DNA of 64,000 nt from Neoarius graeffei (lineage: Eukaryota; Chordata; Actinopteri; Siluriformes; Ariidae). This document shows, piece after piece, positions 34,901 to 46,800 of this stretch. A model generated the notes under the pieces. It was given only the letters and a program-made list of their open reading frames with translations, was not told the DNA's origin and did not search any database. The stretch spans positions 19,878,257-19,942,256 of the forward strand of contig NC_083583.1 of assembly GCF_027579695.1 (NCBI RefSeq). The letters run 5' to 3'. The position numbers and the translations under genes were made by a program. Within the stretch, counting starts at the first letter, position 1. The number at the start of each line of letters is the position of its first letter.

Positions 34901-37900
34901 GATTCTGTAAACAATCTATGGCTTCCGGTCGCAGTTCTACTACGTCACTGCCTTGAACACGCCTCTACCCAGGGCCGTTGGAGATGCTCAAAGTTGATTG
35001 GCTCCCGATTTTTCGGGAGCTTGGAAGAGCTGGAGATAGCTTGCCTTGCCAGACTAAGTTCGCAACAGGCCCTCGTGTTGCATCACACTTAGGATGGGCG
35101 GGCCCAGGCTAGGTCTGAACTGCAGACCAGTTTAGCACCTGGACTCTTGCTATGGAGCCATGCAGTTGTAATATGTGAGCGGCACGGTGGTGTAGTGGTT
35201 AGCACTGTCGCCTCACAGCAAGAAGGTTCTTGGTTCGAGCCCAGTGGCAGACAAGGGCCTTTCTGTGTACAGTTTGCATGTTTTCCTCATGTCTGTGTGG
35301 GTTTCCGGTTAGGTTAACATGGGGCAGCCTGAAGGTTGGGCTGAAGTGCAAGGCACCAAACCCCCAAACTGCTCCCCGGATGCTGTTACATAGCTGCCCA
35401 CTGCTCTGGGTATGTGTGTGCCCATTGCTCACTTGTGCATGTGTGTGTTGACTGCTTCAGAGTGCTGTGTGCTCCGTTACTGTATCTGTGCTTGAGTGAC
35501 AAAGGCTTCTTCTTCTTCGTCAAGAATGCGGTATGATATTGTCTGGATGGCAGCATGTTGCTCCAAATCCTGTATAGATCATTCAACAATAATAGAGCCT
35601 TCCCAGATGTGCAAGCTACCTATGCATTAATCCCCCCCCCCCACACACACACACACACACATGTTGGCAGTTCAAAAACCTGCGTACTGATAAGTTGGAT
35701 GGTCCCTCTCCTCTTTAGCCAGGAGGACGCGGTGTGCATTATTTTCAAAAATAATTTCAAATTTCAATTCCGCAGACCACAGGACAGGCTTCCACTTTAC
35801 CGCAGTCCAGTGTAAAAGAGCTCGGGCCCAGAGAAGGCAGGGGCGTTTATGGATATTGTTTATATATGATTTTAACTTGCATTTGTGGATGCAGTGATGA
35901 ACTGTTTTCCCAGACGATGTTTTTCTGAAGTGTTCCTGAGCCCATACAGTGATTTCCACTCAGAAATCATGCCTGTTTTTAATGCAGTGTCACCTGAGGA
36001 CCTGAAGATCACAGCCATCCAGTGTTGGTTTTCGGCCTTGTCTCTTGCATACAGAGATTTCTCTGGATTGTTTTCCGAATCTTTTAATATTATGATTTAT
36101 CGTAGATGATGTGATCCCCAAATTTTTTTCAATTTTACATTGAGGAATGTTATTCTTAAATTGTTGAATTATTTGCCCACACAGTCTTTGACAGAGCAGT
36201 GAACCCCTCCCCATCTTTACTTCTGCGAGACTCAGCCTCTCTGGGATTCTCTTTTTATACCCAATCATGTTGCTGATCTGTTGCCAAATAACCATATTAG
36301 TTTCTTGTTTTATTTTTTTTTAATAAAACACCCCCCACAACACCATTACACAACTTTTCGAGTCTTTTGCTGGTCCAGTCCCAAATTTTTTGAAACATAT
36401 TGCTGGCACTAAAAATTTCTCAGTTTCAACATTTGATATGTTGCTTTTGTACTATTTTCAATTAAAGCTAGACGGCCTTTCGATTTCATAAAATTGGTAA
36501 AATTTAGTTCCCTCTGAAATTTGGTAAGTGTGATGTATGTTTATGTCTGTAACATCTAAATAAATGAAACAATATCAGCCCATTCTGTGGCTGGGAAGTT
36601 ATTTAATTTGAGGGGATTCCCGAGCAAATAATGTGCATGAAATCACTCACTTCACGCAGTCAAGCAGACAGAGGAAGTCCATGTGTGCATACGCAGGTTT
36701 ACCACCTTCTTTTGGGTTTTACAGCAGCTGGCATCCACAGTGTTGTATTACTGCCATCTACAGGTATACCTCTGACCGTGCAATGAACAGTTCCATCATT
36801 CTGTCGCTAAATGAACAGCTGATCACACCGAGGTGCTTGCTGACTGCCGATATTTATTAGTTTGGCCCTGCGTTTCCTTTCCTTCGCAACATATCTTTTC
36901 TTCTAGCTTTCTGTTACTGTAGTCGGTCTTCCACGTTTCATTCACATACTCGCGTCCTCCATTTTTCTGTCCTGTTTCAAATTTGTATCCCACAATGCCT
37001 TGTGCGACTGGGGAAAGCCCACCACGTGATGCGTGACATAATATCTTGAATTGGGTCATGGTGAAGCAGGAAAAAAAAAAAAATAGAGAATTTAGGGCCA
37101 CGTGGCCTTAAATTCATTAATCGTTCTATTTTTAAAAACCTAATAAAATTGGAAGCCTGTGATTTGTGCTTTTGGTCCACTAAACAAAAATAGTTGAGTG
37201 TTGGGGAAAATTCTTTTTATGACCTAAACTTGAAAAATCTGAAAGGCAGTCTACCTTTAAAAATAGGGTTTCAGTGACTGTAAATCACCACATTCTGTTT
37301 TTATTTACGTTTTACACAACATCCCAACTTTTTTGGAATTGGGCTTGTACAAAATGCTATGCTTTTTATCAAGAATGCAGAAAAAACAAGCAGTGGTCGT
37401 GAGTATTTGTATCATATGGTAGCTGGACAACCGTATTGTGTGCAGGACAGTCACTCAGGTCAGTTTTTTAAAATAAATAAATAAATAAATAAATATATAC
37501 ACTACCGTTCAAAAGTTTGGGGTCACTTTGAAATGTCCTTATTTTAGAAAGAAAAGCACTGTTCTTTTCAATGAAGATCACTTTAAACTAATCAGAAATC
37601 CACTCTATACATTGCTAATGTGGTAAATGACTATTCTAGCTGCAAATGTCTGGTTTTTGGTGCAATATCTCCATAGGTGTATAGAGGCCCATTTCCAGCA
37701 ACTCTCACTCCAGTGTTCTAATGGTACAATGTGTTGCTCATTGCCTCAGAAGGTTAATGGATGATTAGAAAACCCTTGTACAATCATGTTAGCACAGCTG
37801 AAAACAGTTGAGCTCTTTAAAGAAGCTATAAAACTGACCTTCCTTTGAGCAGATTGAGGCTACGTTTACATTAGACCGTATCTGTCTCGTTTTCTTCGCG

Positions 37901-40900
37901 GATGCACTGTCCGTTTACATTAAACCCCCTGGAAACGCCAGGAAACGGGAATCCGCCAGCGTCCACGTATTCAATCCAGATCGTGTCAGCTCCGGTGCTG
38001 TGTAAACATTCAGAATACGCGGATACGCTGTGCTGAGCTCTAGCTGGCGTCGTCATTGGACAACGTCACTGTGACATCCACCTTCCTGATTCGCTGGCGT
38101 TGGTCATGTGACGCGACTGCTGAAAAACGGCGCGGACTTCCGCCTTGTATCACCTTTCATTAAAGAGTATAAAAGTATGAAAATACTGCAAATACTGATG
38201 CAAATACTGCCCATTGTGTAGTTATGATTGTCTTTAGGCTTGCCATCCTTCCACTTGCAAGTAGTAAGTGATATGCGCTGGGATCACACACACAGCGGCT
38301 CAGTCCCGAATCGTGGCTTGTTCACTTCACTCGCGCGCTGTGAGAGCTGCGCAGGGCCGGAGTGCGCACCCTCCACCCTCGCTGTTCAGGGCGGAGTGAT
38401 TTGGAGCGCAGGATGCCTGCGGAGCCGAGCGTATCCGTGTATTAGGCTTGCCATCCTTCTACTTGCAAGTGGTGAGCCTTGCGCATGCCCTAAATGCACT
38501 GGGATCATGTTACGCGCCGTCTGAAACGCACTGGGATCATGTTACGCGCCGTCTAAAGTCATGTGATTAGCGTATCCGCGTATTGGCGTTGCTGTGTGCA
38601 CGGCTAACGGTTTTAGTGTAAACGCGAATCGTTTTAAGAACGTTAATCTGATGATCCGCTGATTCGACGTAATGTAAACGTAGCCTGAGTTTCTGGAGCA
38701 TCACATTTGTGGGGTCGATTAAATGCTCAAAATGGCCAGAAAAATGTCTTGACTATATTTTCTATTCATTTTACAACTTATGGTGGGAAATAAAAGTGTG
38801 ACTTTTCATGGAAAACACAAAATTGTCTGGGTGACTCCAAACTTTTGAACGGTAGTGTAAATAAATAAATAAATAAATAAATAAAATCACAAACACAATT
38901 TAACAAACAAAAAAAAAAGAAAATCACCATGCCTCGTAGGCAAAGTCATTAATTTGGCAACAGTGGGTTGTGTACTGTCAACCAGATGGGTCAGAAATCT
39001 TCATGGTGTCAGTGCTAATCAATAAGACCTTTGCGCTCAGCAAAATCTGGAACTTCTTGACTCGTGTCTGTGGTGCTCGGACATTCTGCAAACTTACCTT
39101 GCACTTAAAGGGTTTCACAGGAAGGTGGACGATCATGTGAGTTTTCAGAGTCTGCTTCTGGACGAAGGACTTGAAGCAGACATGACACTGAAAGGGTCGG
39201 ACACTGGCATGGATCAGCATGTGCCTCCTCAGGTTTGCAGACAACGTGAACTCGCGAGCGCATACATCACACTTGAAGCCCTTTGTTACCTGAGAATCAA
39301 CAACAGGAAGCAACAAAGACTGGTGACATCTCAAGGAACGACTTACAGCAGATGTTAGTCTGAGATCGCCGACCATTCATCTCCTGAAAAATGACAATAC
39401 TTTCTTTTTTGGCTTGAAAAAGGACCGTTTATGTACACAGAACTGGTAGTTTATTAGGTACACAACCCCCTTCTCTCTAGGGATGGCGAAAACTAAAAAA
39501 AATCTTGACCGACCACTGAGTCTCATTAGCCGGTTAAAGTCAGTTAACCTATGAGTTTAACAGGGATGCAAACGGCGTGCCTTTTGGCGGATGCCGCCTT
39601 TTTCACGGCTGAATTGTGCAGATCCGATTTTTTTTTTTGGGGGGGGGGGGGGGGGGGGCGTTGGAGTGTCTGAATAATTTCAACTGCATTTGCTTATTTA
39701 GTAATTTTAATACAGAATTTACTCTGATGAAATTATTCAGACACTCCAACGCCCCCCCCCCAAAAAAAAAAAAAATTGGATCTGCACGATTCAGCCGTGA
39801 AAAAGTCGGCATCTGCGCCTTTAGTTTGTGTGGAGAGATATGATCTGCAATAACATGCATTGCTGGCTACAGACCGAAACACACTTTCAGAATGCACTGG
39901 TCAAGGCAGGACTAAACTCGATGTACCTTCTAATAATAATTAAAAAAAAAAAACAGAATAGTAATTTGTAAGCTAAAAAGCCTGTGTCTACACTTTTCTC
40001 TCGCCGAGTGGCAGCTGTTTTCAACTGGCGCGGGAGGGCGGGACATGACTGAATGGGTGTTTCTGATTTGTCAGCTGTCGTCCTTACACTGCATGGCATG
40101 CCCCAAGCGTTTACAACACAGAATTCCAGGTTCTCCGCTCCAAAATCGGCAGCTTCAAAACGAGTGATTTTTTTTTTTTTAACTGACATCCAAAAAAAAA
40201 AATTTAACCGGTTGACGTTGATTCGGTCAACCACCGGTCAAACGGTCATCGGTTAACATCCCTACTTCTCACCATCTGTACGTTCCAACGAGCGTGACGC
40301 AAACGCATCGTGTGGTATAAACCAGTGTTTCTGGTACGAGTGTTGAACTGATAGTTGGTATGAGTAAAATGAAAGAACAAAGTGAGTTTATGAAATGCTC
40401 GCTGGTGTTAGCAATTCTACATTTACAGATACTTTCATCCAAAGCAATTTACAAATGAGCTGAGTAGATGAGCTTTTTTTTTTTTTTAAATCTGCAGTTT
40501 TTCATTCCAAACAAGCTTAATCAGTTGACCTTGGTGTCCAATCAGGATTGGTGGCTGCTTGGTTGGAGGGAAACACTGCAACCGTAGAGGCCCTTTGCAG
40601 AGAAGACTGGGCACACTCGTTTTAGCATCTCCATAACAAGTGTCGTCTTAGAAAAAGCATCTCTCCAGCAGACACTGGATGTCATAACTGTATTGATGTG
40701 GAGGGGGGAGAAAAAAAAAACCCGTCTGGTTGGACAAATCAAGATTTGTATTCCATCTTGCTACTTTAAAAATTAAGCAGCACAGATCCCATTATTTTTT
40801 ATGTTAACAATACAAGATTTACTGATCTCCACTAAAAAGTATATGAACGTGACCACAGTACTGACCAAGTTCAGCCCTCCATGGCAACAATTTGTCCACA

Positions 40901-43715
40901 TTTTATAGGACACTTCGAGCATGACAGGAGGCTCGTATCATTGCTGAATGGTTCCAACATTCCCCTAATCACACAACAGCTACCAACTGGAGATGAAGGT
41001 GAGCATGTGCCTCCTTCGAGACATTCATCCTTCTGAACTGCTGCTTATGCTTAATCACAGGGCAGCTGAATGCACTTGAAAGAAAGCGCCAACTGCCGTT
41101 CCACATACACAAGCTTGCAGATGGCCGTGATTGGTTAATATCACGCCGATCAGGCTTTCGTCTAAACCGGGGAACAGGGGCGCTGCGCCCTCTTACTCTC
41201 GGCGTGCGCCCTCTTACTGAAATGCCGATTGAACCCCAAGTCACACTTAGGCCATGCACTTATATGCTACTGCACAACATGCAATCTTTCTCAAAACGAT
41301 CTTTTCTCCGTGAAAACACCCCAGCAACACCACGTGACAATGTGTCTGATCATCAAATACGTTATAATTATTCCAAAACTATTCCAATCATAGTAGATAC
41401 ACCGCCAGACGGTGCAAAAACAATCCGAATTGGCGTTTTCCAGACTGAGGCGCCATGCTGTTTAGTTGTTTACTTGTCGCGGCTGCTCTCGCGAGATTTG
41501 ACATGGGTTACATACAAGGTCAGCTGACTTGTAGAGCAAGATTTCTCGAGACTGAATGACCTTTCACCCACCGGCGCGGGAGCTTTTGACAGAAGTAGTT
41601 CGCGAGTTGTTTTTGTTGACACTTGGGCATTTAAAGATGTCATCCTGCCGCACGAAACGGAAGAAAGCCAAAGACTCGCACGGCGGAGGGGGGTACGGAC
41701 AACCAGCACCATCCCCCCCCCCCGTCGCTTCGCTCCCTCGCCATGGTGAGCGCCCTCATACTAAATTTTTCAAGAAAAAACCCTGCCGATTCACAGGGGC
41801 AAGAGTAAGCCCATCTTCCGGCCCAGAAAGCATGGTCAAAAGTGTTCTGTTGGACACCCAACATGGATGGTTGTGGCATCATCATGATTCAGACTTCTTG
41901 TCTCCAAGAAATGCTTTCGGGTTGCAGTACAACATTCCTGTGCGACACATCCCAGGATCTGTTTGAATCTTGCCCTGGCCAAACACATTACATTTAAGCA
42001 AGCACAACACTACTAGATAAGGGTACCTAACAGTCTAGAAACTCAGGGGATATGGCTTTTTTTTTTGGTGAATCTACAACAGGGGTGTCAAACTCCAGTC
42101 CTGGAGAGCCTAGAGAGATTTGAGTTTGGCCTCTTCTACCACACCAAATTCATCCCATGAAGGTGCTGAAAACACAAAACAAACAAGTGGTGTCTGTTTT
42201 GTTTGAGGAAAGAGGAACAGGCAAAGAGAACAAGTCAAACTTGATCCCGGCAGGGATGTCTCTACCAGCAAATCTAGTCTTTGTTGTTAGTAGTTTGCAT
42301 GCCTGAATTACTCTTAAAATATACTCCAAACATGAAGGAAACGACTGAAGAAAAACTATTTCAGACCATGCGGATCCTGTCTGCATCAATTCCAAAATCT
42401 GATCGGTTCATTTGCTGGTTAAAATTCTAATTCCAAATAAATTCTATAAATATTCAGATACTTGAGATATTGTGCTAAAAAGAACCTTGGAGAGATGCAT
42501 GGACAGATGGATACAGTGACAACCAATGGCAAAAATCACAGCTAGCCAACAACGGGCCTCGAGTTCCTGAACATGAAGGTGTAAGTAAAATCTCTGTCAG
42601 ACAATCGGGAAGGAAGGAAAAACTGTTGTAGAATAACTATTTTAGACAGACATTTCACCTTGCTGTGACCTTGACCCAGATTGGAACAATTCCAAAATCA
42701 GTTCATCTACAGGTTACAGTGACAATGCCATATAAATCCTCCAAATATTCAACGTTATTGAGATATCGCACTAAAGATAATAATCGGACAGACCGCTGGA
42801 CACCTGGATTGGAAAGGGAAAAAAAAAAAAACAGGAAAGGAAAAAATAAACAGATTGACAGCTTGAGAACAACAAGGAACTACATGGTGGTCTTCAACAA
42901 TAAATGAGCAAGACCATGGGTTTCCCCAAAGCGTTTTAGCGTATCGGGCCCGATATGCTTGCTCTGCCTGCCGATACGCTTAGTCGCTTTAGTTAAAATC
43001 CGATACGCTTAGATTTATACCGATACGTTAAAATTTCCTACCCACAAGTAACTAGACTGCGGTCTCAAAAGTAGCCGGTCACCGGCGGCAAATCGCCGTC
43101 TGTGGCTTGTTATGCGGCTATTGTCAGTCGAGTCACAAAATTTAATATTAAATATTTCTGACGGCAAAAAAAAGTTGTGAACGTAAATTACATCCACTAT
43201 GTCATGTATGTCCGTTGCCGCGTCAACTTAGTTTACATCCTCGACATGAGTGCAGCCATTACTGCCCCTTGTGCCATATGTAAGCCGTACTCTGATTGGC
43301 TTAGAGTGTTCCATGGACTGTGAATGGTTCATACCATCATGTGACTCACAAATGGCAACGAAGAGAGTTGCAAGCGGCTCCATGCTGGATGCGTGGCTAG
43401 AAAGGTCTAGAGGGAAAGGTAAACTTACGTTTTTGAACGCAAATTCATTCTGTCATTGTGTTGATATAGAAAAATAAACATGTCTTAGTCCACCGTTTCT
43501 CAGCCTTGCTTAAGACATTATAATCGCAGATTGTAAAGTTGACTCTGCGTTTGACAGCTGCTCGAAAAAACAAACTGCATGCGTAACAACGCTAATCAAG
43601 CTTAACCTAGACGACCCGCCTCAAATACCCGTCCCGGGTAAATGTTATCCCAATTTTAGATGACCTGTTCCAAACCATCCCGCCCCATGAAAAATTCGTA
43701 CTTGCATCTCTCTCA

Positions 43716-43772
<57 letters not shown>

Positions 43773-43782
43773 GCACACATAC

Positions 43783-43846
<64 letters not shown>

Positions 43847-46800
43847 TCATAATATTTGTTGTGCCTAACCCACACTAAATAACTAGATTTATATAATTTC
43901 TATTCAGTAGGCCCCTAGCCTGGGCCTGCCCATCCTAAGCGTGACGCAACACGAGGGCCTGTTGCGAGCTTAAGTCTGGCCAGGCAAGCTATCTACAGCT
44001 CTTCCAAGCTCCCGAAAAATCGGGAACCAAATCAACTTTGAGCATCTCCAACGGCCCTGGGTAGAGGCGTGTTCAAGGCAGTGACGTAGTAGAACTGCGA
44101 CCGGAAGCCATAGATTGTTTACAGAATCTATACCGGAAGTGCTTCATTCACGCTTCCGCATCTATTACGCATAGATGCTGTATTGAAAACATTCAACGGG
44201 AAGTTCTCATTGAAAACGGAGCAAAGAGCAGCCCTGGAGGTATTTATTGAAAGGAAGGACGTTTTCGCCTTGCTCCCGACCGGCTTCGGTCAGAGTTTAA
44301 TCTACCAGTTAGCCCCGTCGCGTCGCATACGTCAGAGGAAAGAGTGATGTGATTGGTTTAAGCTTCGTCACAGCCTTTTCTGTCTTCGACCAGTAGCAAA
44401 CTGAGGCATTTCAGGGAGGCGGGTCAACCACGGGCTCTGGGAAACGGTTGGGCTTAATATCTTGGCCAGACCAATAGCTCAGAGAGCTTTGAAGTCGCGT
44501 TAGCCAGACTAGTAGGCCCGTACATGATTAGGTTGATGAGATTTGGATAAAAGTTATTTTCAATAGAAATGCTGAGACTGTCAATGAGTGCTGCTAGCTG
44601 CTGTTTTTTTAATAACGATGAAGTCAGCTGATGAAGTGCATGTAGCTGCATTTTATGTAACAGTTTATTGACTGCCAAAAAATAAACATTTTGATTATAA
44701 TTGAAGTTGTTTTGTTCTTCATCTGTATTCAAGATTTCACCATATTCTTCGATAGTATTAGAGAATCTGGAGAAACTTGTCACTTTAGCTTAGTCAAAGT
44801 GCACATCAGACTTAAAATTATTATATCATCCATATGTGGTTTTCAATCGGACTACTTTTTATGTGTTTGTTTGCAAACATTTCTGAAATTTGATAAAATG
44901 ACTGGGGTATGGTTTCATATTTCAAGTTTCCAAATAGTATTGATTACCCTTTATTTTCACTGTTAAAAGTTACCAGAGGCCACCATTTCTCAGTGCATTT
45001 CATAAAATTTTCCGTGCCCAAAGGGGGGCGCACCCCCCTTTGAACCCCCCCGCACGCTTTGCGTGCATTATGTCTGCCACTGGCAGACATTTTACCATTT
45101 TGCACCCTGCTGTAAATTATTTGTACCCTGCTATTCTCCCAAACTTTGAAGCCCCTGCTAGATACATAGGAGAGCAAATAACAGATCCATTTACATACCG
45201 ATTGATATTTGTGTTAAACAAGCGGTCTTTTTTTCCAATATTTGTGTTGATTCTGTCAAAGTAATATGTCCGCGTGGTATGATGTAAACAAACTGTAATC
45301 TGTTGGCTACGTCAAGATCGCGTGTTCAAACCGTCCAATAAAAAATATCGAAAGAAAACGTCAAACATCCCGGAAGTTTCCGATTCATTATAAGCGATCT
45401 CATTGGCTGCCGATGTTGTCCCGCACCAGACGGACAAAGCCGACTGACTTTAATAACCTAGGAGAAGACTCGCTGGACAATTTGATCCACATCAGCATGG
45501 ATGACAGCGAGATGGACTATGAGAGGGTTGCCCAACATTGGGCCGAGCAAAAGCCAAGGAGAATTAATCTGCTTTAAAGGAGCAGAAAACTCAATTCATT
45601 AGTTTGGGTTTGCAGAAAGATTATGTACTTATAAACACTCTCACGAAGTGAAGTTGTCCAAATGTGTCAAATACAGCATAATTTCAAATAACAATCATAA
45701 GAATTTTTGGCAGTGTGATGTCCCTGGGATCCATTTAACAAAAGACGGCTCCGGATTATTCTTTTGTTAAAGGCTCACAGTGACATCACACTGCCAAATA
45801 CGCTTATCATTATTATTTGAAATTATGCTACATTTGACACTTATTAACACAATCTCTTCATGAATGTTTTTATAAATACATAATCTTTCTGCAAACAAAT
45901 GTATGAAGTTTTCTTTTCCTTTAAATACGTTTTAATCTTAATCTAGTCCATTTAATAAAGTGCCAAAATTTAAACTTTATAATATGCAGTTGTCTTACTT
46001 TTCTTTTCAGTGCATCTTAGTTATACATATATTATGGTAATTGCATCAGAAACATTCTAAATCATTACAGTTATAGTAATACAGCAACTTATTTTAAGGT
46101 GGCAGGTCTTAGGTTCAGATCCCTTTGTGATCAACAGGAGGTCATGATGATCGATTCTCTTCATTGGATTGCATAAGATGGAGCAAAACACTTCATATTT
46201 TCATGCACATTTTTGTTACAACACTACTTGATCATAGATAATTAAGTGCAAGGGATCCCTGTAGATTTTCAAATCTATCGTATACCTCAGTAATCTATAA
46301 CAAAACAGTTTAACTTGCATGTTGAACTTTAAGGTGAAATTTCAAATGTGTATACATTAATACTATTGAGGTCAGAAATCATTGAAGCACGGTTAAAATC
46401 TATTCTATAATCATGTATCTAAAACCTCTCAGAGACCCTGAAAATGCACCAGAGAGCATCTATTTTCAGAAAATTTTAAGGGGGGGGCATGCCCCCGCAC
46501 CCCCCTAATTTCGCTTCGCGCCGTTGGTGCTCAATTGTCTGTGTTTTATCATGCCAGAATTTAGGGCTTTAATTTTTTTCTGGGGAAAACACTGAAGATG
46601 AAATGTAGAACGGACAGGTAACAGACAAAGAAACGAAAAACGAGACCGTTAATGACGGTGTAGCTCACTCCGGCCCCGTCTAGTCCAGAAGGAACAATCT
46701 AAAGTGCCCCACCTTGTGCAGTTCTACTCTCAGTCAGTCCAGCTCAAATACTTGCCAGAAAGAATCAAAAACAGCAAGGAATTGACTGAGAAGAAGCGAT

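Larger units (their letters stand above)
32552..37347 (-). mobile_element. Minus-strand Tc1-like relic in znf710 intron 2, carrying four nested insertions
   Basis: Outer ends caaccccaattccaaaaaaa (32552) and the reverse-matching ttttttggaattgggcttg (37347) are flanked by TA. Pieces of a Tc1 with a decayed minus-strand transposase lie between the inserts, for example 36295-35672: [54 protein letters not shown]. Nested inside are a mariner-type element (32696-34261), a MITE (34533-35112), a chimeric SINE (35177-35515) and a TTAA-type MITE (36466-37256). Removing all four gives a collinear Tc1 of roughly 1.5 kb. Confidence 0.85.
42917..46591 (+). mobile_element. hAT element (ZNF862-like), decayed, copy 1
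   Basis: The left end (gggtttccccaaagcg) and right end (reverse complement CAGTGTTTTCCCCAGAAA) are a poor inverted pair of hAT type. Subterminal repeats of cgatacgctta follow the left end (42955-43030), a usual hAT feature. A first-exon-like frame (43352-43418) and a C-terminal frame (45452-45577) are left of the gene. A MITE (43915-44512), an AT/AC microsatellite and a foldback (45578-45920) are nested. Part of it recurs inverted at 57717-59081. Confidence 0.55.

Noticed and set aside
43607..43878. Ile/Tyr-rich frames on both strands
   Set aside because: Produced by the (AT)n/(AC)n microsatellite.
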